Shown in pieces: positions 35,812 through 46,017 of a DNA stretch of 64,000 nucleotides (position 1 is the stretch's first letter; the number at the start of each line of letters is the position of its first letter). The notes under the pieces were generated by a model. It saw only the letters and a program-made list of their open reading frames with translations, made no database searches and was not told the DNA's origin. A program made the position numbers and the translations under genes. The stretch is from Chthoniobacteraceae bacterium (GTDB lineage: Bacteria > Verrucomicrobiota > Verrucomicrobiia > Chthoniobacterales > Chthoniobacteraceae): contig CANIWM010000015.1 of the NCBI GenBank assembly GCA_947471505.1, forward strand, positions 24,702 through 88,701, read 5' to 3'.

Positions 35812-36750
35812 ATGAGCTTTCAGCAACCACTCACTTTTGAACCACACTACATGGACCGCGTGTGGGGAGGCCGCAGCCTCGAAACCAAACTGCACCGCAA
35901 ACTACCCGCCGACCGACCCATCGGCGAGAGCTGGGAACTCGTCGATCGCGAGGAGGTGCAGAGCGTCGTCAACCACGGCGATCTCGCCGGCACGACGCTC
36001 CACGAACTGTGGGAGAACATGCGCGAATTGGTCTTCGGCGAAGGACTGCCGGATGCGCCACGCTTCCCGCTTTTAGCAAAACTCCTCGACGCTCGCGACA
36101 CGCTCTCCGTCCAAGTCCACCCGCCTGCGCACAAAGCCGAAGAACTGAAGGGAGATCCAAAAACCGAGATGTGGTTTCTCCTCGATGCCGATCCTGATGC
36201 GGTGCTCTACGCGGGGTTCAAAAACGGAGTGACGCAGCAGAGCCTCGAAGCGGCTTTGTCCACTGGAAATGTCGAGAGCATGCTGCACAAAATCCCCGTC
36301 CATGCGGGCGACGCGATGTTCATCCCCAGTGGGCGCTGTCACGCAATCGGTGCGGGTTGCTTCATGGTCGAAATCCAGCAAAACAGTGATACGACGTACC
36401 GTGTGTTCGACTGGAATCGCACGGGCCTCGATGGAAAGCCGCGCGAACTCCATGTGCCGCAGTCGCTCGCCTCCATCGACTTTACGGACCATGAACCAGG
36501 GCTCGCGCAGCAAGTGGGCGAGACCATCGTACGGTGCCCGCTTTTCCAAGTGGACTGCTGGAATCTGCACGTCCCACGGGCCGACCCCTCGAAGCGCGGG
36601 GTAATCTTTACCGTCCTAACCGGCGAAGTCGTCTGCGCCGGGCGCACCTTCCGCGCGGGCGATTTCTTTTTGCTCCCCGCCGCCGCCGAAGATCGCGCGC
36701 TTGTGCCGACAGAATCGGGCACCGCCGTCCTCCGCACGACCATTCCCTAA
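35812..36750 (+). CDS. manA: Mannose-6-phosphate isomerase, class I
   Basis: A 312-residue cupin enzyme that interconverts mannose-6-phosphate and fructose-6-phosphate. Zinc ligands are visible in VQVHPP (Gln and His), KTEMW (Glu) and GRCHAIG (His). The N-terminal RVWGGRSL is typical. It is a short-form enzyme, about 310 residues against 390 in E. coli, as in many bacteria. It is convergent with potD, with 12 bp between stops. Confidence 0.9.
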   Translation: MSFQQPLTFEPHYMDRVWGGRSLETKLHRKLPADRPIGESWELVDREEVQSVVNHGDLAGTTLHELWENMRELVFGEGLPDAPRFPLLAKLLDARDTLSVQVHPPAHKAEELKGDPKTEMWFLLDADPDAVLYAGFKNGVTQQSLEAALSTGNVESMLHKIPVHAGDAMFIPSGRCHAIGAGCFMVEIQQNSDTTYRVFDWNRTGLDGKPRELHVPQSLASIDFTDHEPGLAQQVGETIVRCPLFQVDCWNLHVPRADPSKRGVIFTVLTGEVVCAGRTFRAGDFFLLPAAAEDRALVPTESGTAVLRTTIP

Positions 36751-36762
36751 ATTTGCGGCGCC

Positions 36763-37815
36763 CTACTGGCTTCGCAGGTCCGTCATCATCTTATCGATGT
36801 CCCGGGCTGCTTTGCCGATGTCTTTGAATCGGTCCAACTTTGGGTCGCCGACTGGATAGCTGGCTGGGTTTTCCAATTGCTCCTTTTTCAAGAGCTTGCG
36901 GGCTTCGAGGTTGGGGTTTGTGTAGGGGAAGTCTTTGGAGATGAGTTTGCTGACGTCCGGCTTGAGGATGTAGTTGATGAACTTCATCGCTGCGTCCTTG
37001 TGCGGTGCGCCTTTAGGGATGCAAAGACTGTCCACAAATTGATGCGCCCCCTCGGCGGGTAGGACGTATTGGAACTTCCCACCGCCCTTGTTTGCCTCCC
37101 AAAGCAGCGCTGCTTCCCCGCTCCAGACGATGCCGAGATCGACGTCGCCTTTGAGGAACTTCGTCTTTGGGCTATCCGAGTCGTAGGCTTTCACTTGCTT
37201 GAGCCAGCCTTTGATGATCGGCTTCGTCTTCGCGAGATTTTCAGCCGTGATGTCGTTAATCGGCAAGCCCAGCGTAGCCAGAGCCCAAGAGACGATTTCG
37301 CGGTTGTCGTCGAGGACGACAATGCGCTTCTTGTATTTCCCATTAAAGACATCCGCGTAGCCCTTGATCTCTTCTTTGACCTTGGCCGTATTCACCACGA
37401 TGCCGACGGTACCGATCATCCACGGGACGCTGAATTTGTTGCCCGGATCGTGTTCGAGGTTCAGGGATTTCGGGTCGAGGTTTTTGAAGTTCTCCAGCGC
37501 GGCGGAGTCGATGGGTTCTAACTGGGCCTGTTTAATGAGGGACTCGACGACGTATTCACTCGGCTGGATGACGTCGTATTTCGCCCCGCCCGCGAGGAGC
37601 TTCGCCAGCATCTTTTCGTTCGTGTCGTAGTTCTCCACGTTCACTTTGATCCCAGTCTCTTTTTCAAAGCCCTTGATGACTCCCTCGGGGACGTATTCCG
37701 ACCAACAGAAAAGGTTGAGCACCGGTTTCGCGTTCTGCGCCTGGGCTGTGGATGCGATGACGCTGAGGGCGGCGGTTGTGATGAGGGTTGCGATTATTCG
37801 GCGGCGGGTTTGCAT
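36763..37815 (-). CDS. potD: Spermidine/putrescine-binding protein PotD
   Basis: A 350-residue periplasmic binding protein with a signal peptide (basic MQTRRR, a hydrophobic core, and a cut near AQA). The mature start NLFCWSEYVPEGVIKGFEKETGIKV and the segments YDVIQPSEY, PWMIGTVGIV and IVWSGEAALLW are those of polyamine-binding PotD/PotF. It normally serves a PotABC transporter, but no permease or ATPase gene adjoins it. The gap to the divergent leuS gene is 183 bp. Confidence 0.88.
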   Translation of the reverse strand: MQTRRRIIATLITTAALSVIASTAQAQNAKPVLNLFCWSEYVPEGVIKGFEKETGIKVNVENYDTNEKMLAKLLAGGAKYDVIQPSEYVVESLIKQAQLEPIDSAALENFKNLDPKSLNLEHDPGNKFSVPWMIGTVGIVVNTAKVKEEIKGYADVFNGKYKKRIVVLDDNREIVSWALATLGLPINDITAENLAKTKPIIKGWLKQVKAYDSDSPKTKFLKGDVDLGIVWSGEAALLWEANKGGGKFQYVLPAEGAHQFVDSLCIPKGAPHKDAAMKFINYILKPDVSKLISKDFPYTNPNLEARKLLKKEQLENPASYPVGDPKLDRFKDIGKAARDIDKMMTDLRSQ

Positions 37816-37998
37816 AATATGGTTTTTTGTTTCGGGGAGTTTACTTTCATGGGTTGTGTGGGCTCAATGACAAAAAACGGTGCATACGGTCGGTCTTCTC
37901 ATTCCGGCCGATAGGCGATGGAGCATCTTGACGCGGATAATGACTCCGCGCTTGCTCCGGACGGAGATGCTCGCTACCTCCCCGCGCCCACATTTTCT

Positions 37999-40620
37999 AT
38001 GAGCACCGAGCGCCGCAAACCATTTCCATTCGATCAATTTGAACCTGCTTGGCAGCGCGTATGGGAGGAGCGCCAGACTTTCCACGTCGGCAATCCGGGG
38101 GAGCCGGGGTTCGATGCGCGGAAGCCGAAATACTACGTGCTCGATATGTTCCCGTATCCGAGCGGCTCGGGGCTGCACGTCGGGCATCCAGAGGGTTACA
38201 CGGCTACGGACATCATCGGGCGCTTTAAGAAGATGAGCGGGTTCAACGTGCTGCATCCGATGGGGTGGGATGCGTTCGGGCTGCCTGCGGAGCAGTATGC
38301 GATCAAAACCGGGCAGCATCCGCGTGCGACGACGGAGGCGAATATCGCGACGTTTAAGCGGCAGTTGCAGGCGATTGGCTTTGGCTACGATTGGCAGCGG
38401 GAGGTGAATACGACGGACCCTGGGTACTTTAAATGGACGCAGTGGATTTTCCTCCAGCTCTACAATGCGTGGCTGAACCCGGCGACGAATCGCGCGGAGC
38501 ACGTCTCCACTTACACGGGCGACGATGTGGACAGCGTGCGGCTGGCGTATATCTCGCACGCGCCGGTGAATTGGTGCCCGGAGCTGGGGACGGTGCTGGC
38601 GAATGAGGAGGTGGTGGATGGGAAAAGTGAGGTGGGCGGATTTGCCGTGGAGCGCCGCCCGATGCGGCAGTGGATGCTGCGGATTACGGCGTTTGCGCAG
38701 CGGCTCATTGATGAGCTGGACGGGCTGGATTGGCCGGAGAGCATCAAGCTGCATCAGCGGAATTGGATCGGGCGGAGTGAGGGGGCGTTGGTGGATTTCA
38801 AAATGACGAATGACGGAATGACGAATGACGATGATCGCGTCATCACCGTTTTCACCACCCGCCCCGACACGCTTTACGGCGCGACTTACATGGTGCTCGC
38901 GCCGGAGCATTCGCTGGTGGATGTGATTTCTACGGCTGATCAAAAGGCGGCGATCGACGCGTATCGCAAGGCGACGGGCGGGAAGAGCGACCTTGAGCGC
39001 ACGGAGCTGGCGAAGGAAAAGACGGGCGTCTTTACCGGAGCGTTTGCGATCAATCCGGTGAGCGGCGAGCGCATCCCCGTGTGGATTGCGGACTATGTGC
39101 TGACGGGCTACGGCACGGGCGCAATCATGGCGGTGCCTGCGCACGATGAGCGGGATTGGGAGTTTGCGAAGAAGTTTGCCCTGCCCATCCGCGAGGTGGT
39201 GGCAAAGGAAGCGCGCATCGGTTTTGGCAATAAGGCGGCGTGCGATACCGAGCCGCTCGAAGTTTTCACCGACGAAGGTTTCGCGGTGAATAGCGGTCCG
39301 CTTGACGGGCTCTCGACCGCTGATGCGAAGGCGGAGATCATTTCTCGTTTGGAGCAGCAGGGGATTGGGAAACGCCGCATTCAATTTAAGCTCCGCGACT
39401 GGCTCTTCTCGCGCCAACGCTATTGGGGCGAGCCTTTTCCCATCGTCTGGGAGAACGGCAAACATCGTGCGCTCGACGAAAGCGAACTCCCGCTGTTGCC
39501 GCCGGAGCTGCTGGACTTCAAACCCACCGGCACACCCGAGCCGCCGCTCTCGAAAGCGACCGATTGGGTGCGCTACAGCGACACCGCGACGCGCGAGCTG
39601 AACACGATGCCGCAGTGGGCAGGCTCGTGCTGGTACTACTTGCGATACATCGACAACAAAAACACCGAGCGCTTCGTCGGCGCGGAGGCCGAGCGTTACT
39701 GGACGACGGGCTGCGTCTCTCAACTCTCAGCTCTCAACTCTCAACTCCCGCACGGCGGCGTTGACCTTTACGTGGGCGGTACCGAGCACGCCGTATTGCA
39801 TCTGCTTTACGCGCGGTTCTGGCACAAGGTGCTCTTTGATCTCGGCCATGCCTCCACGCCGGAGCCGTTCCAGCGGCTGGTGAATCAAGGGCTCATCCTC
39901 GGCGAGGACGGGCAGAAGATGTCGAAGTCGCGCGGCAACGTCGTGAACCCGGACGACGTCATCAAGGAATACGGCGCCGACGCGCTGCGGCTCTACGAAA
40001 TGTTCATGGGCCCGCTCGAAGCCACGAAGCCGTGGAGCATGAGCGGCGTGGAAGGCGTGTTCCGTTTCCTCGCCCGCGTATGGCGGCTGGTCATGGAGGA
40101 AAACGCGGAAGGCGAATGGCTCCCGTCCACCGCGCTGCAAGACATCCCGATGGACAAAGCGACGGCAAAGGTCGTCCACGCGACGATCAAGAAAGTCGGC
40201 GAAGACATCGAAGCGCTCAGCTTTAACACCGCCATCTCGCAAATGATGGTCTGCACCAACGCGCTCACGTCGGCAAACCCGCGGTCGCGCGAAGCCGTGC
40301 GTCTGCTGGTGACCATCCTCGGTCCATTCGCGCCGCACTTGGCCGAAGAACTTTGGGAACGCACCGGCGGAACCGGCCTCGCCGCCGACCAGCCGTGGCC
40401 GAGCTACGATCCTGCGCTGCTCATCGAGGACGAAATCGAGATGCCTGTGCAAGTGAACGGCAAGCTCCGCGAAAAGATCGTGGTGAAAAAAGACGCCACG
40501 CAGCCCGAGATCGAAGCCATCGCGAAAGCCGCGCCGAAAGTCGCCGAAGCCATCGCGGGCAAGGAAATCAAGAAGCTCATCGTTGTCCCCGGACGGCTGG
40601 TGAATATCGTGGTCGGGTAA
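37999..40620 (+). CDS. leuS: Leucyl-tRNA synthetase
   Basis: An 873-residue class I aminoacyl-tRNA synthetase. The HIGH-like motif is in [10 protein letters not shown] and the KMSKS motif in [10 protein letters not shown]. The editing domain is present ([26 protein letters not shown]). The tryptophan-rich TWNTMPQ-type core is [14 protein letters not shown] chose 37999 ([10 protein letters not shown]); the extra residues of the open frame upstream (37918) look non-conserved. Two in-frame short-repeat insertions, at 38803-38834 and 39717-39744, lie inside the gene. Confidence 0.93.
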   Translation: MSTERRKPFPFDQFEPAWQRVWEERQTFHVGNPGEPGFDARKPKYYVLDMFPYPSGSGLHVGHPEGYTATDIIGRFKKMSGFNVLHPMGWDAFGLPAEQYAIKTGQHPRATTEANIATFKRQLQAIGFGYDWQREVNTTDPGYFKWTQWIFLQLYNAWLNPATNRAEHVSTYTGDDVDSVRLAYISHAPVNWCPELGTVLANEEVVDGKSEVGGFAVERRPMRQWMLRITAFAQRLIDELDGLDWPESIKLHQRNWIGRSEGALVDFKMTNDGMTNDDDRVITVFTTRPDTLYGATYMVLAPEHSLVDVISTADQKAAIDAYRKATGGKSDLERTELAKEKTGVFTGAFAINPVSGERIPVWIADYVLTGYGTGAIMAVPAHDERDWEFAKKFALPIREVVAKEARIGFGNKAACDTEPLEVFTDEGFAVNSGPLDGLSTADAKAEIISRLEQQGIGKRRIQFKLRDWLFSRQRYWGEPFPIVWENGKHRALDESELPLLPPELLDFKPTGTPEPPLSKATDWVRYSDTATRELNTMPQWAGSCWYYLRYIDNKNTERFVGAEAERYWTTGCVSQLSALNSQLPHGGVDLYVGGTEHAVLHLLYARFWHKVLFDLGHASTPEPFQRLVNQGLILGEDGQKMSKSRGNVVNPDDVIKEYGADALRLYEMFMGPLEATKPWSMSGVEGVFRFLARVWRLVMEENAEGEWLPSTALQDIPMDKATAKVVHATIKKVGEDIEALSFNTAISQMMVCTNALTSANPRSREAVRLLVTILGPFAPHLAEELWERTGGTGLAADQPWPSYDPALLIEDEIEMPVQVNGKLREKIVVKKDATQPEIEAIAKAAPKVAEAIAGKEIKKLIVVPGRLVNIVVG
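38803..38834. repeat. Heptanucleotide repeat inside leuS (editing-domain border)
   Basis: About four tandem copies of ATGACGA, one with an extra base. In frame they encode [11 protein letters not shown], just before the [10 protein letters not shown] editing motif where most leucyl synthetases have a short variable linker. Confidence 0.7.
39717..39744. repeat. Heptanucleotide repeat inside leuS (near the KMSKS end)
   Basis: Four 7-bp units CTCTCAA (one CTCTCAG) translate in frame to [10 protein letters not shown], between ERYW and [12 protein letters not shown] where related enzymes read almost directly from one to the other. The insertion adds about 15 residues. Confidence 0.8.
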
Positions 40621-40644
40621 GTCGCTCAGATCGAATGTATCGGA

Positions 40645-40671
40645 AATCTGCGCAATCTGCGTAATCTGCGG
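40645..40671. repeat. Three 9-bp tandem repeats
   Basis: Three copies of AATCTGCGN lie in the 70-bp gap between leuS and the oxidoreductase gene. It may be a simple-sequence tract only. Confidence 0.6.
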
Positions 40672-40690
40672 ACACAAACCTGACTCCGCC

Positions 40691-42907
40691 ATGTCCGACT
40701 ACGCCGTTAAGAAAACCAACATCCTTCGCCGCCTCATTCCGTTTGGGCTTGGCGAGATCAAGCCGCAGCATATCCGCGACACGCTCAAGGTCGTCTGGAA
40801 AAACCGCGACAACCTGCCGTATGCGTACGACGTCATCACGAAAGGTGTGTGCGACGGCTGCGCGCTGGGCGTCGCGGGGCTCTACGACTGGACCATCAAG
40901 GGCCCGCACATCTGCCTCACGCGGCTGAACCTCCTTCGCCTCAACACCATGCCCGCGCTCGACCACCGGTTGCTCGCCGACGTGGAGCCGCTGAAGAAGC
41001 TCCGCAACGACGAGCTCCGCGAAATGGGACGCCTCGCGTATCCGATGCTCCGCGAGCGGGGAGACAAGGGCTTCCGGCGCATCTCGTGGGATGAGGCAAA
41101 CGAGCGCATGGCCCGCAGAATCCGCGCCGCTGCGCCGAAGCGCACCGCCTTTTTCATCACCTCGCGCGGCGTCACGAACGAGATCTATTACATGGCGCAA
41201 AAGGTCGCGCGCTTCCTCGGCACGAACCACATCGACAACGCCGCGCGCCTTTGCCACAGCCCGTCGGGAGCTGCCATGAAGGCCACGCTCGGCGTCGGTG
41301 CGAGCACGTGCTCCTACAAGGATTGGTATGGCACCGACATGCTCGTCTTCTTCGGCAGCAACCCCGCGAACGACCAGCCGCTCTCCACGAAATACATCCA
41401 CGAGGCCAAAAAACTCGGCACCAAAGTCATCCTCGTCAATCCGCTCCTCGAGCCGGGCATGAAGCGCTACTGGGTGCCCTCCACGCCGAGCAGCGCGCTC
41501 TTCGGCACGGACATCGCGGACTACTGGTTCCCCGTCGCGCAGGGCGGCGACATCGCATTCATCTACGGCGTGTTGAAATCGGCCATCGGCATGGGCTGGA
41601 TCGACGAAAAGTTCCTCGCCGAGCGCTGCAACGGCTGGCCGGCGGTGCGCGCAAAGATCGAGTCGCTCGACTGGCCCGCGCTGGAAAAGCAGGCCGGGCT
41701 CCCGAAGAACAGCATGGAAGAATTCGCCCGCATGATGCACGCCGCGAAGACCGGCATCTTCATCTGGAGCATGGGCATCACCCAGCACCCGCACGGTGCC
41801 GACGGCGTGCAAATGATCCTCAACCTCGCACTCACACGCGGCTGGGTCGGGCGGGACAAATGCGGCGTCATGCCCATCCGCGGACACAGCTCGGTACAAG
41901 GCGGCGCGGAGATGGGCGCGTATTGCACCGCGTTCCCCGGAGTCAAAGCAGTGAACGCCGCAAACGCCGAGGCCCTTTCAAAAGAATACGGCTTCGAAGT
42001 CCCCTCATGGCCCGGCATGACCGCCGTCGATATGGTCGATGCATGCGGTCGCGGCGAACTCGACTTCTTCTACTGCCTCGGCGGCAATTTCCTCCGCACA
42101 CTCCCCGAGCCCGCATACGTCGCACGCGCCATGGAAAACGTCCCCATGCGCGTCCACCAGGACATCATCCTCACCGACCAAATGTTCATCGAAGCCCGCG
42201 GCGAAGTCCTCCTTCTCCCCGCAAAGACCCGATACGAGCAGGACGACGGCGGCACCGAAACCAGCACCGAACGACGCGTCATGTTCTCCCCCGAAATCCC
42301 GCGTCAAGTCGGCGAATGCCGTGCCGAATGGAAAATCCTCCGCGACCTCGCCGCCGCAGCCTATCCCGAGCGCGCCGACAAACTCGGCTGCGAGACCGGA
42401 TGGAAAATGCGCGACGAAATCGCCCGCGTCGTTCCCTTCTACGACGGCGTCCAGCACCTGCGCAAAACCGGCGACGCCTTCCAATACGGCGGCCCGCATC
42501 TTTGTGCAGACGGCCACTTCGAGACCGCCGACGGCAAAGCCAATCTCCGCCCCGTCGAACTCCCGCCCGAGCACGGCCCCGGCTTCCACGTCAGCACCCG
42601 GCGCGGCAAACAGTTCAACACACTCATCTACGCCGAGACCGACCCGCTCACCGGCGCCGACCGCGACGCCATCTTCATGGCCCCCGCCGACGCCGAGCGC
42701 CACGGCCTCGTCCAAAACCAGCGCATCGCCCTCGTCAACGATCTCGGCCGCTACGAAGGCCGCGTCTTCCTCGCCGAACTCGCCCCCGGCAACCTCCAAG
42801 TCCTATGGCCCGAAGGAAACATCATCATCCGCCGCGGCGTAGTCGATGCCGGCGGCGGCGTCCCCGATTACAATGCGATGGCGCGGATTGAGACAGTGGA
42901 GGACTAA
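40691..42907 (+). CDS. Molybdopterin oxidoreductase (FdhF/YdeP-like)
   Basis: A 738-residue oxidoreductase of the molybdopterin (DMSO reductase) superfamily, of the alpha-subunit branch that includes E. coli YdeP. The N-terminal GVCDGCALGV could hold part of an iron-sulphur site. The cofactor-binding core shows NAARLCHSPSG, FFGSNPANDQP, GMGITQH-like SMGITQHPHG and a C-terminal domain with PADAERHGL and IVNDLGRYEG. No Tat signal is seen, so it is probably cytoplasmic. No electron-transfer partner gene adjoins it, so the physiological donor and acceptor cannot be named. Confidence 0.8.
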   Translation: MSDYAVKKTNILRRLIPFGLGEIKPQHIRDTLKVVWKNRDNLPYAYDVITKGVCDGCALGVAGLYDWTIKGPHICLTRLNLLRLNTMPALDHRLLADVEPLKKLRNDELREMGRLAYPMLRERGDKGFRRISWDEANERMARRIRAAAPKRTAFFITSRGVTNEIYYMAQKVARFLGTNHIDNAARLCHSPSGAAMKATLGVGASTCSYKDWYGTDMLVFFGSNPANDQPLSTKYIHEAKKLGTKVILVNPLLEPGMKRYWVPSTPSSALFGTDIADYWFPVAQGGDIAFIYGVLKSAIGMGWIDEKFLAERCNGWPAVRAKIESLDWPALEKQAGLPKNSMEEFARMMHAAKTGIFIWSMGITQHPHGADGVQMILNLALTRGWVGRDKCGVMPIRGHSSVQGGAEMGAYCTAFPGVKAVNAANAEALSKEYGFEVPSWPGMTAVDMVDACGRGELDFFYCLGGNFLRTLPEPAYVARAMENVPMRVHQDIILTDQMFIEARGEVLLLPAKTRYEQDDGGTETSTERRVMFSPEIPRQVGECRAEWKILRDLAAAAYPERADKLGCETGWKMRDEIARVVPFYDGVQHLRKTGDAFQYGGPHLCADGHFETADGKANLRPVELPPEHGPGFHVSTRRGKQFNTLIYAETDPLTGADRDAIFMAPADAERHGLVQNQRIALVNDLGRYEGRVFLAELAPGNLQVLWPEGNIIIRRGVVDAGGGVPDYNAMARIETVED

Positions 42908-42945
42908 AAGCAGCCTTTCAACCTTACGCTAGATTGACCACTGAC

Positions 42946-43689
42946 ATGCCCACCTCGCATCCATCGCCCCGCAAACGGAACATCTCCAGATGGCTGCTAA
43001 TCATCGTTGTAGGAATGCTGGGATGGGGCGGATGGCGAGAATACTCATTTTGCTCCGCGCTTAGACAAGCAAAAGCGCTCGGGTGGAGGGTTGAATACAT
43101 TCCGTCTGACCCGCTTGGTTCCATTAAGAAGAACTGGAGGGCAACGTTCAAAAGGGCGACTTGGATGAGTTTTGTGGAAGTAGTGGACATCCCAGACAAC
43201 CCGCCGGTTCCACCCGATCTCGCGATTGTCGTTAAATTAAATCCGCGCGCACTGTTTATTCGTGATGCTGAGAAAATCCGTGACCTCTCAGCGCTCAATC
43301 GACTTTCGAGGATAGAAGACCTCCGTATTTTTGAAGGCACTCAACTTACAGATGTCGATTGGATTAAGGGCTTTTCCCGATTGAAGTCATTGGACTTGAG
43401 TCGTTGTAACGAGATCAAAAGTATCGACTCACTGAGGGGGCTTTCTGCGCTCAGGGAATTGAGTCTCGCGCACTGCTACCAACTCACACATCTCGACGCT
43501 CTAACCGATCTGAAAGCACTTGAGAAAGTGGAGATCATCCACTGCTGGAAGATTTCAAACGTGGATGGGCTCATGAAATTGAATCCACGATGCAGAATTT
43601 TCCTTTACGAGCCAAAAGGGCTTCCAAAAGAGAGAATAGCCGCACTGAAGGCCGCTTTCCCAAATGCGGAAATTAGAGAGTCTCCATGA
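42946..43689 (+). CDS. Membrane-anchored leucine-rich-repeat protein
   Basis: A 247-residue protein with an N-terminal membrane helix (about 15-30, WLLIIVVGMLGWGGW) and then, from about residue 115, four or five leucine-rich repeats such as LKSLDLSRCNEI and LRELSLAHCYQL, followed by a C-terminal cap. The rest would face the periplasm. Base composition is more AT-rich than its neighbours, hinting at a different history. The function is unknown. An alternative TTG start at 42934 adds four residues. Confidence 0.7.
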   Translation: MPTSHPSPRKRNISRWLLIIVVGMLGWGGWREYSFCSALRQAKALGWRVEYIPSDPLGSIKKNWRATFKRATWMSFVEVVDIPDNPPVPPDLAIVVKLNPRALFIRDAEKIRDLSALNRLSRIEDLRIFEGTQLTDVDWIKGFSRLKSLDLSRCNEIKSIDSLRGLSALRELSLAHCYQLTHLDALTDLKALEKVEIIHCWKISNVDGLMKLNPRCRIFLYEPKGLPKERIAALKAAFPNAEIRESP

Positions 43690-43735
43690 AAGTTCAGCGT
43701 TCACCCGTTAAGAGCCCGCGACACGATTGCGATAG

Positions 43736-43917
43736 GCGACCTTGTAGTGCGGTGGCAAGCGAGGAACGAGCGCGACACCGCCTTGTCAGCGCCGCGCTGT
43801 TCTGCGGGCGCATGTGGCTTTCTCGGTGGTCGCGGGCGTTCGATATTCGCACCATCGTTCGCCTTGCGAAGGCGGCGTGGCGCTCGTTCCTCGCTTCCCG
43901 CCGCACTACAAGGTCGC
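43736..43917. repeat. Long inverted repeat (182 bp)
   Basis: Arms of about 50 bases at 43736-43787 and 43866-43917 are complementary at roughly 85-90 percent; shared stretches include GCGACCTTGTAGTGCGG and AAGCGAGGAACGAGCGC. The centre is about 78 bases with smaller stems. Reading frames run through it on both strands but look like artefacts. It lies between the LRR gene and an unknown minus-strand gene. Confidence 0.8.
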
Positions 43918-43927
43918 GCAATGCCTT

Positions 43928-44635
43928 CTACGGTGTCGGCGGTGTCGGCGCGGGATCTTCGTCTTCGGGCGCGGCGGGGTTTTCCAGCAGGTGTTGCGGG
44001 AAGAGCAGGGCGGCGCGGTCGAGTTGGCCGGGCCATTTTTTCGCGCAAGTCAAGAGGTTGTCGAAGAGCTGGGCGCGGAGGGCTTTTGCGGCGGTTTTGG
44101 CGTCGTTGAGGGCGGTATGGCGTCCGGCTTTTCCGGTATTGCTGCTGCCATAGATGAGCTCCCATTGGGTGCGCAGAGTGTCCACCATATTGCGCGGGGT
44201 GCTGCTGAGTTCGGCTTGGTTGGCGTTGAGCGCGTCGAAGAGGGCGTCGAGTTTTGGGTCGAGTAGCGCGTCTTCGCACGAGCTGAAAATCCCTGCGCCT
44301 TCGGGGAATATCTCGTCGTTCTTTGCGTGCTTTTTGCCGTAGGTGGAATGCACGGCACCTTGCACTTTGCCGAGTTCTTCGACGATGTGGAGGCGGTAGT
44401 CTTCCTTGGCGTGGACGCGTGCTTTTTGGATGCCGAGCTTGAGCGTCTCGCTGCCGATTTTTGTGTTGAGCGTCGTCAAAATCGTCGTCGTTACGGTGAT
44501 ATTTGTGCTCAGTGTGCCATCGCCATTTTGGGCGATCATTTCCGAGAGATGGGCGATGCCAAATGTTTGGAGTTCGGCCTTGGATATTTCGGGGTCGCCG
44601 AATGGGTTGATGAAGAAGCGGACGAGGTCAATCAT
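43928..44635 (-). CDS. Conserved-looking hypothetical protein
   Basis: A 235-residue soluble protein without signal peptide or membrane helix. The N-terminus MIDLVRFFINPFGDPEISK and the helical, Ala/Leu-rich body look like a real gene, with an acidic Pro-rich tail (EDEDPAPTPPTP). I recall similar proteins of unknown function in Verrucomicrobiota but cannot name a family. It starts just left of the 42-bp array region and ends next to the long inverted repeat. Confidence 0.7.
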   Translation of the reverse strand: MIDLVRFFINPFGDPEISKAELQTFGIAHLSEMIAQNGDGTLSTNITVTTTILTTLNTKIGSETLKLGIQKARVHAKEDYRLHIVEELGKVQGAVHSTYGKKHAKNDEIFPEGAGIFSSCEDALLDPKLDALFDALNANQAELSSTPRNMVDTLRTQWELIYGSSNTGKAGRHTALNDAKTAAKALRAQLFDNLLTCAKKWPGQLDRAALLFPQHLLENPAAPEDEDPAPTPPTP

Positions 44636-44768
44636 GGGAATGGATTTCTAGTTGTGTAGAAAGGGCGCCACAGTTTGGATGATACGCGGCGGGTGCCCGG
44701 TGCGGTTCCGCGAGTCCCGCCGACTTTTCCCGGTAAATGCCGATTTGCAATCGAAAAGTCGCGCGGCC

Positions 44769-44999
44769 CATTCGGAAAACTGCGAGCCATCGAAAAACTG
44801 GTTTTTGGGCCATTCGGAAACCTTCGAACCACTGGAAAACCCGTTTTTTAGCCCTTCGGAAAACTCCGAACCGCTGGGAAACCGGTTTTTGGGCTATTCG
44901 AAAAACTCAGAACGGCTGGAGAACCGGTTTTTAGGTCATTCGGAAAACGCCGAACCGATGAAAAACCGATTTTTGGGCCATTCGGAGTTTTCCGTATAA
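44769..44999. repeat. 42-bp tandem array, about 5.5 units
   Basis: Units begin at 44769, 44811, 44853, 44895, 44937 and 44979, each opening with a form of CATTCGGAAAAC and closing with GGTTTTTGGG. On the plus strand a 14-residue repeat results (HSENAEP then LENRFLG). The unit equals two 21-bp halves. No ribosome-binding site or convincing start precedes it, so I treat it as a DNA repeat. Together with flanks it fills the 44.64-45.07 kb gap. Confidence 0.9.
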
Positions 45000-45032
45000 A
45001 AAAAGACACCCCTCCCGAGGGCCTCGCGTCTC
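44998..45032 (-). terminator. Possible terminator facing the truncated DUF433 gene
   Basis: On the minus strand a GC-rich stem (CCCTC / GAGGG core) with a weak lower stem is followed by seven T. It lies downstream of the DUF433 fragment. The lower stem is asymmetric. Confidence 0.35.
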
Positions 45033-45075
45033 TGTAGATGGCGAGTTTTAACCAGTTTCAGAGCAGATTGCTGAA

Positions 45076-45825
<750 letters not shown>

Positions 45826-45853
45826 TTGCCAACGCAATCGCACTCGCTAGTTT
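45826..45853 (+). promoter_or_regulatory. Candidate promoter of the ribosomal cluster
   Basis: TTGCCA and TAGTTT are separated by 16 bases, an approximate sigma-70 pair, about 165 bp upstream of rpsL. The leader to rpsL contains no gene. The -10 box is a weak match. Confidence 0.3.
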
Positions 45854-46017
45854 CCGCGCCCCTTCGCAGTAGATGGCTCACTCCATATCGCTGCGGAGAG
45901 TCGGTCCAAATCGTGTGCCAGTCAGGCATTCAGCTAGGGGAGACAGCAAACGTGGGAGCTGATGTCGCAAGGCATCGGCGTCCGCAAGTGGAGTGAATTA
46001 ACAAACGATTTTTTTCG

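Noticed and set aside
37864..39723. A 619-residue open frame antisense to leuS
   Set aside because: It overlaps the HIGH motif region of leuS and has an Arg/His-rich composition typical of antisense frames.
41251..42891. A 546-residue plus-strand frame in another frame of the oxidoreductase gene
   Set aside because: Extreme Arg/Pro/His content and no motif mark it as a shadow of the real gene.
45854..46017. A structured regulatory RNA in the rpsL leader
   Set aside because: No conserved riboswitch or ribosomal-protein leader motif could be recognised by eye.
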